Source: Liopterus haemorrhoidalis (Eukaryota; Arthropoda; Insecta; Coleoptera; Dytiscidae). Taken from it: a stretch of 64,000 nucleotides of DNA. The notes under the pieces were generated by a model that worked only from the letters and a program-made list of their open reading frames with translations, was not told the origin of the DNA and ran no database searches. The position numbers and the translations under genes are program-made. Positions within the stretch are counted from its first letter, which is position 1. Each line of letters starts with the position of its first letter. This document shows, one piece after another, positions 10,504 through 22,120 of this stretch. The stretch spans positions 3,784,501 through 3,848,500 of the forward strand of contig OZ020618.1 in NCBI GenBank assembly GCA_963971575.1, in the 5' to 3' direction.

Positions 10504-11828
10504 CCTAGTAGGGACATATATACTGTTACAAATATTTTATAAAATAAAATTAAAACTACAATTAAGTTTTTCAGCAAAATTTAGTGACATTTGTACTTAT
10601 ACATAAGTTATCCATAATTGGTATAATTATTCAAAATGGCCACCTTTGGCTTTAATGCAGGCATTAAGTCGTACAGGCCAATCATCGATAGTTGCACGTA
10701 CGACTTCCATGGGAAAATTGGCTACAGCTCGAATTGGCTCGACTGGCTAAAACTGTTTCAGAGATTCAATATTTGGATATCGTTTGTGGTAAACCATGTT
10801 CTCTAAAACGGTCCATAGCTTGTAATCTAAAGGATTCAAATCTGGACTTGCAGCGGGCAAATCTTCTACGCCGATAAAATCAGGAACATTGTTTAAAAGC
10901 CACGTTTGGCTTGTCTTGGCCTTATGGCCTGGAACAGAATCCTGCTGGAATGTCCATGACTGATCTTGAATGATAGTATGATTGAGGGGTTTCACAACAT
11001 CTTCCAGGACCGTTTGTTAGTAGACTCTAGCTGAAGATTTCACCCCTTTTTCATAAAAATGAAGTTCAGTTCCTCCATCATAGGAAACGCCCCACCAAAC
11101 CATCACTGAAGCTGGGTGGTGACCTTTTTCTATCCTTGGAACTACTTCTGCGGCTTCAGTAGATGACCTGGCATAAACCCTGTCATTTTGTTTGTTGAAT
11201 TTTTCCTGTATAGTAAAAATTTTCTCGTCGGTAAAAAGGATTTTTTTGTGTTTGTCGTCTGCGTACTTGATTAACAAGCGTTTCGATTTTTCTATCCTAT
11301 TTTGTTTAAGAGACACAGTTAGTAACTATCCAGTGCGGCGTTTGAAGGCCCCAAGACCCAAGTCTATTTTCAAAATTCGCGCCATTGATTTTCGCGAAAT
11401 TTTCATTTCGCGGAACATAATTTTTTTTTCCCAATGGATTTCTTGCTATTCTGGCCTTAACAGCTTTGATAGCTTGTGGCGTGCGTACTGTTCTCGGGCG
11501 ACCGGATTTTTTCGGTCTTTTATGTCCCTAGTTTCCTCAAACAATTTAATGCACCGATACACAAACATTCGACTAATGCCGAGTGGACGTAGCGTCTTAA
11601 AAATGTTTGATTTTTCCATCTTACATTTATAAAGCGCAATAACTGCAATTCGGTTTTCTTTGTCTGACCATTCCATGGTAACACACAACACAAAATCAAA
11701 TTCTTTCCACAGTAAAGTAATTTATAGGTTAACTCACGATTATCACCTGTTTAAATTTGGGTGCGTTCATTTGTATTATTTTTATTGGATACGTTCATTA
11801 TTGTAACTGTATTTATGTCCCTACTAGG
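10504..11828 (-). mobile_element. IS630/Tc1/mariner element, DD37D (maT-like)
   Basis: The inverted repeats begin CCTAGTAGGGACATA (10504 on plus, 11828 on minus) and agree over about 25 bp with a few changes. TA flanks both (10502-10503 and 11829-11830). Length is 1325 bp, normal for the superfamily. A single long transposase frame occupies the minus strand. Confidence 0.88.
10627..11676 (-). pseudogene. DD37D transposase with four in-frame stops
   Basis: One reading frame runs from MEWSDKENRIAVIALYKC (ATG top at 11676) to a terminal TAA at 10627-10629, about 350 codons, the family's usual size. An HTH region with LRPLGISRMFVYRC is followed by a second basic segment and the catalytic core. 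The first Asp lies in ILFTDEKIF, the second in FQQDSVPGHKAKTS, the third in SPDLNPLDYKLW, with 37 residues between the last two. That spacing defines the DD37D or maT group. Nonsense codons interrupt at 11446-11448, 11326-11328, 11014-11016 and 10747-10749, but no frameshift is apparent. All three catalytic Asp residues are present. The element is dead but recently so. Confidence 0.88.
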
Positions 11829-12613
11829 TATTTACAATAATTTTAAAACTTTGTTAATGACTGCTTGTAGTATTTTGTTTTTGTGGTGAAAATCTGAAAC
11901 TACATTCAAAAACATATTATTAACAGTCAGTTTCATCTACAAGCATCATATCAAGTTATCAGTACATTCGCACTGTCATGGAGTTGGAGTATGTCTCTCT
12001 GTGTGCGCTTAGTATTCGCAACCAGAGCTAATTGAACATAATTAGCGAAACGCGTCTACACATTGCTCTGTACGCCATTTCATCCAACACCAGATCTACA
12101 GAGATGGATTGGTAAGTAAAATTAGTTAGTTTGATTAATTGGAATGCATTACACGATATGCAAGGATCTGAGTACTCCCACAGCTCAGAACATTGAACTC
12201 TGAAAATCAAATTCTTAGATTATATTTAAAATTGTTTTGTAAGTACCACCGATATAGCCATTTAGGAGTTGGAACTATTTTTTAAGAACAGTATTTGGAC
12301 TCTACTGAGAATACTATTGAACACAGATCTTCTTTGTGCTACTAAAATTCTTTTTGTCTTAGATTAGAGGTCAGGAACCGAAGGCGCCAGAGCCGCATGA
12401 GGCTCCTAGCTGGAAAAAGTGCGACTCATTTATTTTAATTAGAAAAATATAGAATTTCTTAAAATTTTTATCAGTTCTTACAGTTTTTGTTACTGAAAAT
12501 ATTCGTAATATAATTAGAACAAAATATATTTTTTCGGAGCGGGAAGCAAATTGTAATACTTAGTAATAAATGCCTTTTGAAAAGGAAAATTATATTTTAT
12601 TTGGTATACCCAC
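11829..12613. other. Stretch with a possible hAT end
   Basis: Mostly featureless AT-rich sequence. Near 12371 a phrase CAGGAACCGAAGGCGCCAGA followed by GAGGCTC resembles the start of some hAT ends, but no partner was found. Confidence 0.25.
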
Positions 12614-12952
12614 CAGTGTTGTAATGTATCTAGGTACATTTTAAAATATGTATCTGTATCTGTATCTAGATATTTAAATCAGTATCTAAGTATCTGTATT
12701 TCAGGTACTTTTTTCAGATACTTTCCTATTTTGTCCTTTTCAAGGTCTTTTTACAAAATATGTCCTTACGATTTTTCAAGTTGGTAATACATTTAGCATC
12801 ATTCAGATATTTGAATTTTAGACAAAGATGTACACCACATGTTTCGCATTTGAAATGTGTATAACCCTTGCAGCCTGGCAATTTACTTTGCAAAATTATC
12901 TTTGCAAACTATAATAATAATAATAATAAAAAAACACGTTTAGTAACTATAT

Positions 12953-13432
12953 TTAAAGGTTGTTTGGGTAACCGTTGTTAATAAAATTATTTCATTTAAA
13001 AAAAAAATTATTAGCTAGTTTCGACGTAAGCCATTTTCAGAGCTGGAAATACAATTACATTTTATTAAAATTTTATAGATAAAAATAAATTAAATAAATA
13101 AATTATAAGTTTGAGAATTATGATAAAATACAAGTTCTATATGTAATTAATTAAATTTTGGAAAACATTCTTTTTTTTTTATTTTTTTTTTATTTTTTAT
13201 TTAAAAAAAAGGAAAAAAATAAAAGGATGTTTTCCAAAATTTAATTAATTATAAATAGAACTTGTATTTTATCATAATTCTCAAACGTATAATTTATTTA
13301 TTTATTTAATTTATTTTTATCTATAAAATTTTAATAAAGTGTAATTGTATTTCCAGCTCTGAATAAATTTAAAAAAATAATAAATAAAAAAAAATTAAAT
13401 AATTTTATTAACAACGGTTAAGTAAAACAACC
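12953..13432. repeat. Foldback: about 235-bp inverted arms
   Basis: The left arm contains GGTTGTTTGGGTAACCGTTG and continues to about 13190. The right arm is its near reverse complement, ending ACGGTTAAGTAAAACAACC at 13432. The arms meet in poly(T)/poly(A) around 13170-13220. The left arm holds about 25 bases missing from the right arm, and these include a hammerhead-like core on the minus strand (13023-13052). It lies inside the hAT element at 12614-13958. Confidence 0.8.
13023..13052 (-). ncRNA. Degenerate hammerhead-like core
   Basis: On the minus strand the order AGCT, CTGAAAA, a short GGC/GTC stem, CGAAAC, TAGCT is present. This resembles a hammerhead ribozyme with the conserved CTGANGA box altered (second G replaced) and no clear GTC cleavage triplet. 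Probably inactive. Confidence 0.25.
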
Positions 13433-13993
13433 ATTAAGTAATTATCTAATCCAAGAATAAGAATTAATTTTATAAATGTGAATTAAATAAAGAAAAATAT
13501 AATAAATAAAATTGTTGTTTTATTTTTGTCATCCTAAATACTCATTTAATAATCAGTAATTTATTAGCAAACAAAAAATGTTCGAGATATCCGCTGAAAT
13601 TGGAATAAAAAAGTGTTTTTTTAAAGATTACATAGGTATATAGTTATTTAATATTTTTGACACACAGCTTCAAAGGCTATTTGTGTTTATTTTAAGAGTA
13701 ATAATAGTGCATAATTATTTTTTATTGTGAACAAATATATTCCTTGCTCTGGTTATTTCTTTTTTTTTTTGTGGTGTTTTCATTTCCCGAAAGTATCTTA
13801 AAAGTATCTTGAAGTATCTAGATACATTGTAAAAAAAAATGTATCTGTATCTAGATACTTTTTAAAATTTGTATCTGTATCTGCATCTAGATACATTTTT
13901 CCTCAAGTATCTGTATCTGTATCTAGATATATTTTCAAATGTATCTATTACAACTCTGATACCCACAAACAACAAAGTAACTAATCATTCAAT

Positions 13994-14145
13994 GGCCGGA
14001 TTCAGCAGACTCACCGGTGAGTTACCGGTTAGTAAATTTTTTCCTCTATGCATACGTTGATCTACCGGTGAGTTACCGTACTTACTCACTGGTCGCCATT
14101 TAATTAACCGGATTTCATTAACGGTTAGTTGCTCACCGGTGGATA
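13994..14145. repeat. ACCGGT-rich palindromic patch
   Basis: The words TCACCGGTGAGTTACCGG, CTACCGGTGAGTTACCG and CTCACCGGTGG recur within 150 bases, with CACCGGTG itself palindromic. It begins GGCCGGATTC, a Harbinger-like start, but a matching right end was not found. It may be a broken MITE. Confidence 0.35.
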
Positions 14146-14160
14146 TTTTGACAGTTATAT

Positions 14161-14746
14161 CTGTAGTAACAAAGAATCGAACACAAAGTCAGCAAAAAAT
14201 TATGGAATTGAGTGTTAAAGTCTAATTCTTTGGTTTAGGTGGAGCACATGTACTTTTAAATAAGTTATACAGGGTATAAATAACCAGAGTAGATGTATCC
14301 AAAAAAAATTAAATAGAAAAATAAAATAAAAGTAAAATATTCTTTTGTATTCTTCTCTAAAATTAACCATCATCTAACCAAAGGTTATTTTGTAGCTTTC
14401 CTAACTTTTGCACAGCCCCTTAAAAACTCATAAAATCAATATTTTTTTTGCAGAATTTTCATAAAACAGTAATTAGGAATGAGTTGTACAAATGTTGTTT
14501 AAAAATGTAGGTCGCTGCTATTGCTCTGGACACCGTATTTCAGCGTTCCGATTTTTAAACCGTGCCGTAATTAAGCACTAACAGGATGGTAATTATATAG
14601 TAAAAAAATCCTATAACTTTTTCATAAGTTAATGATAATTCCCATTACAATAGATCGTGCATGCTTCTAATTTGCAATTAAAACTCAATTTGAGTGCAAT
14701 TACAAAATTACACGGCCTGGAATATATATGGAAAAGGGAAGAGGGT
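14161..14746. other. Stretch without recognised features
   Basis: Nothing is seen between the ACCGGT patch and family A copy A1. Confidence 0.35.
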
Positions 14747-14797
14747 TTTTAGGGTTTTGTAAGTATGACCAAAAAACCCTTATACCGTCATTTTGTC

Positions 14798-14875
<78 letters not shown>

Positions 14876-14876
14876 T
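14798..14876. repeat. (TCTG)n microsatellite within family A
   Basis: About 19 uninterrupted TCTG units. In A3 the same position has only four or five CAGA units, so the array length varies between copies. Confidence 0.95.
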
Positions 14877-15353
14877 CGGTAAAAATTGTAGCCAAACGGC
14901 TGAACCTAGAGAGTTGAAATTTGGCATGCTTATACAACTCTTTGACCCGCACATAGGAAAAATACTAAAACATCTAAAAAACATATCCCCCTAAAATATA
15001 AACAAATATGTGCTCATCGAAAAAAAAAAAAAAATTTTTAAATTCTGAGTAGGGTATCAAATGAAAGCCCTTGGTACGTGGATTAACGATCAAATTTTTA
15101 TTTTTGCAAAATAAATTATTTTGACGCGATTTTTGCCAAAATTGTGCAAAAAAATTTTTGTCCCACACCCTGCAGCCCAGATGGTTTAAACTAAAAATCT
15201 GAAAAAATTCAAAGTAATGTACATTGGTCTGAACCGGAATAGTACAACAGGAATTTTTGATCAGATTATGTTTCTGGAAAAAAAGCATTTTTTGTGTTTT
15301 TTTGCTAATAATGTTGAAAACTTATAGTTATATAACACACTAAACTGTAACTT

Positions 15354-15425
15354 GTATCTTGGTGCAATGGTTACGGTACTAGCGTTCTGCCCAAGAAAAT
15401 GAGTTCGAATCCCACGAGAAGAGAC
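15354..15425 (+). ncRNA. tRNA-like segment of family A copy A1
   Basis: This 72-base stretch starts GTATCTT and ends AAGAGAC, which pair at 6 of 7 positions as an acceptor-like stem. Box A (TGGTGCAATGG, 15360-15370) and box B (AGTTCGAATCC, 15402-15412) match RNA polymerase III internal promoter consensus. The anticodon and T stems pair poorly, so it is a tRNA-derived relic or SINE head, not a functional tRNA gene. Confidence 0.6.
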
Positions 15426-15660
15426 AATATTATTTTTTATTTATTTTTTTTTGCATTTTTATTTTATTTAAATTATTTTTTCAAAATTCTAGTTATATTT
15501 TGGCAAATGTTGCATTTAATTTTTAAAAGCGTAAATTTAATAACCAGTGGAAATTGTTGAAATAATAATTTAATTCTGTTTGAATGTACACGAAATCAAA
15601 GGGAGGAGCTATGACTAGAAACAACCAATGAAGCCATAGGCGCAATTTTCAAAATCTAAA

Positions 15661-16050
15661 TGAACCTTGCTATATAAAAAAAATATTGCACATATTAAGA
15701 AACCTAAATAATGGTATTAGGCACTCGAATTAAAATTAACATAAAAATATTTTAACATAAAATTTGTTTTTACAGCTCTTAGATTAAGAGATGATAAATT
15801 ATTTTTAAAATATTGTTCATTTTACAGTGAATACTACAAAGCAAAATATGTCCTACACACTCAGCATTCCGCCTTCACTTAATATTTTTAGATTATATAT
15901 CTATCTAAGAGGAATTTTTTCAAAATTTTATTGAACCTTGCTATATAAAAAAAAAAAATACTGCACATATTTAGAAACTTACATAATGGTATTAGGCATT
16001 CGAATTAAAATTAACAAAAAAAAAAAATTTTATAACATTAAATTTGTTTT
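15661..16050. repeat. Internal duplication in copy A1
   Basis: Bases 15661-15772, beginning TGAACCTTGCTATATAAAA, recur at 15932-16050 with small changes. They are separated by about 160 bases not found in A3. The duplication is specific to A1. Confidence 0.75.
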
Positions 16051-16199
16051 GGCATTCCAAATAATCATTATTCACTTACTAAATACCTGCGAAACCCTGA
16101 AATGTGTGAAAATTCACACTTCACATAAATTTTTTATATTCACTGGAAAAAAAATAGCACAAAATGTATTATTAGTAAATAAGGCATAATACAGAAAAT

Positions 16200-16560
16200 T
16201 ATGATTAGATGGCAAATTAATTTTAGATATTTAAAAAAAAATAAAAATAAATAAAATTATATTGACTGTAAATTAGTATATTTTATATAATAAATTTTTT
16301 GAAAAATTTTGATCTAAAGTTTTTATTAGTTGATAAATTTAATTAAAATATTTTGAAAAATAAATTCAAGTAATGATTAGATGACAAATTAATTTTATAT
16401 ATTTTAAAAAATAAAATAAAATAAAATTCTTTTGACAGTAAATTAGTAATATTTTCGAAAAACAAATTTAAATTGTTTAGTCGATAAATTAATTTTATGG
16501 TAAATATTGTGTAAAATTACTAGTAATAATTTGTAAAATACAATATTTAAAAGGAATAAT
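16200..16560. repeat. AT-rich tandem repeat, about 171-bp period
   Basis: The phrase TGATTAGATGGCAAATTAAT at 16203 recurs as TGATTAGATGACAAATTAAT near 16374, and more weakly around 16478. Related words appear at 21400-21490 and 23020-23160. Confidence 0.5.
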
Positions 16561-17439
16561 ATATAAAAGAACAATATTTGAGAATATTTTAAGTTGAAAT
16601 AAATGAAATGGTCTCCCTTATTATTAAGACATTGTATGTATAATTATATTCTGTTGTATATTTTAAGAAAAACATTGTTGATGTAAAAATAAAAAATAAA
16701 AATGTATTTGTTGGTGTGGTGAGGCACTAAATAAAGATTGTAAAAAAATGATTGAGAGATAGAATGAATGAATAAAAAATAAACAAAATGAATGTAGAAA
16801 AATAAATGGATGAAAAAATGTGAGAAAACAATTTAGACTTAAATAAGTAAAATTGAGTTGAATGTGAAGAAGAATGATTGGAAATGACTGTAGAATGAAA
16901 GACTTTGATGAATGTGGATGGGAACGCATGTTATGAACAATATTTATTTCCCCATGCATTTCTATCCAAATAAGAGAATGATTGTGGAATGAGAAACTGC
17001 GCTGAATGTAGAAAGAAATGTATTATTCCTTTGTTAATATCCTCTGTATTTGAATTATTTTTAATAAATAAAATGCAAAATTAACATTTTTGTTTCAATA
17101 ACTTTCTACCTTATAAATCCTTTCTGGGGTTGTTTTTTTTCTTTTCAGATGACGAGAAAGTAAATAGAGTAAGTAAGAATGCATATATTTAGTTGAGCAA
17201 AGGGAATAGCCCTTGATATGGTGAGTATTCTTTCGAATTCATTGTATACAATTTTTAAGAGCTTGCTAGTGACATTTATGGAAAATATTTTGAACTAAAT
17301 TTTAATGAAAGTACTATTTCCCAAACCAACCCCTATTTTATGGCCATAAGTACACCTCAGTATCCACTATTAAACACTGCTATTAATATTTCATTCCTCT
17401 ATTTCTTAAGGTTGAGTTGTTATAAAGCAATTTTTATAT
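16561..17439. other. AT-rich stretch without recognised features
   Basis: Many GAATGA/AATGAAT words between 16740 and 17020 give it a mildly repetitive look. No gene is seen. Confidence 0.35.
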
Positions 17440-20320
17440 CTCACAACCCTTACGAGTTAAAGAGTTGATTTCGGGTATATATAGGTTCAGGAACTATAAG
17501 GGTTAGGGCGTCCAGATTTGGCACGTCCTTCCGTAAGGACTATAGGTATATGCTATTAAAATTTCATCTTCCTATCCCTTAAGAGAGGCGAGTTATTAAA
17601 CACTTAATAACACGCCTCCCTTAAAAGATAGAGGCTTGCTTTTTGGCAGGTACCTATTTCAAGGTATAGGATATCTATAACTGCAATGGGTGCTCTACAA
17701 CCCCTATAGGTTCTGAGATATTAATAAAATAAAATTCACTATGTCGTAATACACCCCGAATTTTGCGCCCTTAAACCGTCGATTATCAATTTTTATTTAT
17801 CTTAAAAAAAATTCAAGGGGTTGATATTAAGGGATGAAACTAAGGGATGACATTGATGATGTGCTCTAGTGGCCCTATATGCCATTGCACTATCCCCATG
17901 TATCGGGGAACGTTCCACATCTAAAAACACGGTTTCACGTAAAACTAAGAAACACGGTTTCACGTAAAAAAAAACGAATCATAAATGTGAGTGGGGGGGG
18001 GGTGTTACACACCGCAAAATATGCGGAGTCTTGGATTTGAGGGGGTATGGAAGGGGGATAAAAAACACGTTAAAAACCCCAAATTCTGAAGCCCTGAGGC
18101 GCTAGAGTCAAAAAACTGATGATGTGCTCTAGTGGCCCTGTATGGCATAACACTATCCCCATGCATGATTTGGCACGTCCTTCCGTAAGGACTGTAGGTA
18201 TATGCAATTAAAATTTCATCTTCCTATCCCTTAAGAGAGGCGAGTTATTAAACACTTAATAACACGCCTCCCTTAAAAGATAGAGGCTTGCTTTTTGGCA
18301 GGTACCTATTTCAAGGTATAGGATATCTATAACTGCAATGGGTGCTCTACAACCCCTATAGGTTCTGAGATAATAATAAAATAAAATTCACTATGTCGTA
18401 ATACACCCCGAATTTTGCGCCCTTAAACCGTCGATTATCAATTTTTATTTATCTTAAAAAAAATTCAAGGGGTTGATATTAAGGGATGAAACTAAGGGAT
18501 GACATTTATGATGTGCTCTAGTGGCCCTATATGCCATTGCACTATCCCCATGTATCGGGGAACGTTTCACATCTAAAAACACGGTTTCACGTAAAACTAA
18601 GAAACACGGTTTCACGTAAAAAAAAAACGAATCATAAATGTGAGTGGGGGGGGGGGTGTTACACACCGCAAAATATGCGGAGTCTTGGATTTGAGGGGCT
18701 ATGGAAGGGGGATAAAAAACACGTTAAAAACCCCAAATTCTGAAGCCCTGAGGTGCTAGAGTCAAAAAACTGATGATGTGCTCTAGTGGCCCTGTATGCC
18801 ATAACACTATCCCCATGTATCGGGGAACATTTCACGTCTAAAAACACGCTTTTGTTCAAAAATTAAAAAAAAAAATTACCTACCAGGGTAGCAGGAGAGC
18901 CGGGAGGTGTAAATTGGTTTTTAGGGATTATCTCGTGAACTACAAGGGGTAGGACGTCCAGATTTGGAAGGCACCTTCATTAGGGTTCATTCTATTATCT
19001 ATTAGAGTTTCAACCCTCTAGCCTTTAAGGGTAGGAAGTTATTAAGTGTTTTTTATATCTCACAACCCTTAAGAGTTAGGTGGTTGGTATTCGGTAAGTA
19101 GGTACTTCATGACCTATAGACCCTCTATCCTTCAAGGGTTCCTTACAACCCTTATAGTTTTTGAGATATTTAATTTTTAATTTTCAGTGACGTCACATAT
19201 TAGAACAAAATAATTGTTTTATTTTATTAATATCTCGACAACTAGAAGGGTTGTAGGGCTCCCATTTAGGCTGTAGGGTCCTAATGTTCTATAGTACGTA
19301 TGTACCAAAAATCAACTACCTAACTCCTAAGGGTTGCGAGATATAGAAAACACTTAATAACACGCCTCCCTTAAAAGATAGAGGGTTGATTTTTGGCAGG
19401 TACCTATTTCAAGGTATAGGGTATCTACTACTGCAATGGGTGCTCTACAACCCCTATAGGTTCTGAGATATTAATAAAATAAAATTCACTATGTCGTAAT
19501 ACACCCCGAATTTTGCGCCCTTAAACCGTCGATTATCAATTTTTATTTATCTTAAAAAAAATTCAAGGGGTTGATATTAAGGGATGAAACTAAGGGATGA
19601 CATTGATGATGTGCTCTAGTGGCCCTATATGCCATTGCACTATCCCCATGTATCGGGGAACGTTTCACATCTAAAAACACGGTTTCACGTAAAAAAAAAA
19701 CGAATCATAAATGTGAGTGGGGGGGGGGTTACACACCGCAAAATATGCGGAGTCTTGGATTTGAGGGGATATGGAAGGGGGCTAAAAAACACGTTAAAAA
19801 CCCCAAATTCTGAAGCCCTGAGGCGCTAGAGTCAAAAAACTGATGATGTGCTCTAGTGGCCCTGTATGCCATAACACTATCCCCATGTATCGGGGAACAT
19901 TTCACGTCTAAAAACACGCTTTTGTTCAAAATTTTAAAAAAATTTTTTACCTACCAGGGTAGCAGGAGAGCCGGGAGGTGTAAATTGGTTTTTAGGGATT
20001 ATCTCGTGAACTAAAAGGGGTAGGACGTCCTGATTTGGAAGGCACCTTCATTAGGGTTCATTCTATTATCTATTAGAGTTTCAACTTTCTAGCCTTTAAG
20101 GGTAGGAAGTTATTAAGTGGTTTTTATATCTCACAACCCTTAAGAGTTAGGTGGTTGGTATTCGGTAGGTAGATACTTCATGACCTATAGACCCTCTATC
20201 CTTCAAGGGTTCCTTACAACCCTTATGGTTTTTGAGATATTTAATTTTTAATTTTCAGTGACGTCACATATAAGACTAAAATAATTGTTTTATTTTATTA
20301 ATATCTCGACAACTAGAAGT
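17440..20320 (+). repeat. Complex tandem array of A-type (about 650 bp) and B-type (about 450 bp) units
   Basis: Unit A starts GATTTGGCACGTCCTTCCGT at 17515 and again at 18167 (period 652). A shortened third A unit spans about 19346-19942. Unit B, starting TACCTACCAGGGTAGCAGG near 18877, recurs near 19948 (period 1071). The order is A1-A2-B1-A3-B2, so the array grew by duplication of an A+B segment. Each A unit carries a run of 9-10 G. Short phrases such as TATCTCACAACCCTTAAG recur inside units in both orientations. Open frames here repeat with the units and show no protein family. Confidence 0.85.
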
Positions 20321-21500
20321 GTTTTTCACAGACAAAAATTTTTTGCTAGCCGAAAAAACTAGGTGTGTGAAATTAGCGTACGAGGGGGTAGTAGAACACA
20401 TAAAAAACCCTTAATAGTTAAAAGTTTGGTTTTGGATACATTGCGAGAACTAGCGAGTTGACTGTACTGTATCTATGCAACCCGCAGTATAGATGTGTTA
20501 AATTGGTGGTATCATAACAAAACTACGAAACGGGGGTTGTTTATATGTGGCCTTTATTTCAAAAATCCCCTCTATGGAGCATAATTTTTAATTAAAGACT
20601 ACTGAAAACCCCTTTAATTTCAAAGATTTTTAAAATATTTTATTTATATATCTCATTCATACTTATCTTATTTCAGCCTTTTTCCAGTGTCCTCAAACTT
20701 TAAGGGGTGTAGAGTGTTTGAAGAAAACACAGTTTTTAGAAACACTTTTAACACTTTTTGCCAGCATGTTCTGAAATATTAATGGGAGTAGGTCTTAGGA
20801 AGAAAATACAGTATTATTTCTATATGTTTTATTAATAATTAATTTGTAATATACAAATATACATGTGATAAAATGGAATAACAATTTAAATATAAATATA
20901 CATACATACATAATAATGCGAATATCTGGGGTGGCGTTTAGTAATTTAAATTTTTTGAAATAATGTTAACTTCAATACTAATGTTTTCGGTATTATTTAT
21001 AGAATTGTTTATAGGATATTTTGGGAAACTAGAACAAAAACTACAGCCCTTTTTCAATTACCCCCTTTCATGTACACCTTAAAAATGCATTTTCTCTAAA
21101 ACTGGAAAATGCAACAAAAATCTTTGTGTTTTTGAAAAAAGCATTCTTTAGTTTATTTTTACTGTTTTTTTTTTTTTTTTTTTTGAATATCAGTTTAGGA
21201 GCTATGTTTTTTTTACAAATAAATATATATCTCTCAAACTAAACAAAATAAATACATTTTGTGAAAATATTTAAAAAGCCTTAAATTACTTCTATTAATA
21301 TTGTTTTTCTAATATTGTTTAGGGTACCAAAAAAGGACTAAAGTTCTTTTTGTAAATTCTAAAAAAATTATAAATTTATAATTTTATTTTTTGACTAATC
21401 ATAATTTAAATTTGTTTTTCAAAAATTTAAAACTAATTTGTCATCTAAACATAATTAGAATTTATTTTTCAAAAAATTTACTACTTTAATGACAAAATAA
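20321..21500. other. AT-rich stretch without recognised features
   Basis: Poly(T) near 21165-21184 and AT-rich words only. It ends at the poly(A) tail of the retroelement on the minus strand. Confidence 0.35.
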
Positions 21501-21787
21501 TTTTTTTTTTTTTTTTTTAATTAGTATTTATTGGTCTTAGTTGCACTGACTATTAACCAGTGATGTATACAATAAAATAATATAGCAATAATAATATAAG
21601 TTACATATAAAATACATAATAAAAGTTAATAACAATAAAATTACAATTACGAATTAGAATAGACATTAAAATACAAATATAAAATTTATTTATTTTTCTT
21701 CATTTTTATTTTTACCAAAATTTTTGTCCTTAAGAGACTATTAGCCAGAATATATTAGTATTAATGTTAAGTATAAATACAATTTTA

Positions 21788-22120
21788 TTACACTTTAATT
21801 TTTTCTACTTTGATGTATTCAAAGATTATATTATAAATTTTCATCGAGTTTGTGGCCAAAAGTGTTTGAATGTTTGTTGGAAATGGGATATTTTCTGAAA
21901 TTAATTTATTTAAAAATTTTGTACGATTACCGAAATATAATGGACATTTAAAAAGTAAGTGGTTAACGTCACCAATAGACTGGTCATCACATTGACAGTA
22001 CGGGGTTGATTTCAAGTTTATTCTATGCAGATGAGAAGGTGAGAGGTTATGATTAAATCTTAGTCGTATTATAGTACAGATGAAAGCCCTGTTTTGGTCT
22101 GAAGAGAACCAGTGTTTTTT
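21788..22120 (-). pseudogene. C-terminal zinc-knuckle region of the same ORF2
   Basis: After the frameshift the product continues WFSSDQNRAFICTIIRLR, then a CCHC-type cluster C-x-C-x8-H-x4-C in STPYCQCDDQSIGDVNHLLF and KCPLYF. This is the usual end of RNase H-bearing non-LTR ORF2 proteins. It terminates at 21788 with VEKIKV, followed by the 3' UTR. Joining it to the RNase H frame needs one base change in a homopolymer, so the copy is broken but otherwise well kept. Confidence 0.75.

Larger units (their letters stand above)
12614..13958. mobile_element. hAT non-autonomous element with GTATCT subterminal repeats
   Basis: The left end CAGTGTTGTAATG and minus-strand right end CAGAGTTGTAATAG are inverted repeats. 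They are flanked by an identical octamer ATACCCAC (12606-12613 and 13959-13966). Both subterminal regions (12640-12720, 13795-13950) hold many copies of TATCTGTATC and TAGATAC words, the kind of repeated motif that hAT transposases bind. No transposase is present; a foldback repeat occupies the middle. Confidence 0.88.
14747..16144 (-). mobile_element. Family A repeat, copy A1 (tRNA-like and TCTG array)
   Basis: A1 is the reverse complement of A3 (62222-63255) over most of its length and is related to A2 (48370-49156). On the plus strand it starts TTTTAGGGTTTTGTAAGTAT, forms a hairpin through ACCAAAAAACCCTTATA, then has a long TCTG array, about 470 bp of conserved sequence, a tRNA-like segment and an AT-rich tail. 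Part of the tail (15661-15772) is repeated at 15932-16050. No protein is encoded. A tRNA-like Pol III promoter suggests a SINE-like life style, but the class is unproven. Confidence 0.7.

Noticed and set aside
14700..14994. Open frames on both strands with repeated QTDR or SVCL words
   Set aside because: Pure translation of the TCTG microsatellite.
18454..19929. Recurring 64-70 residue open frames
   Set aside because: They repeat with the tandem array units and differ by frame-breaking changes, so they are not genes.
17440..20320. CRISPR-like array
   Set aside because: Units are hundreds of bases long, have no short identical repeats with unique spacers, and the genome is eukaryotic.
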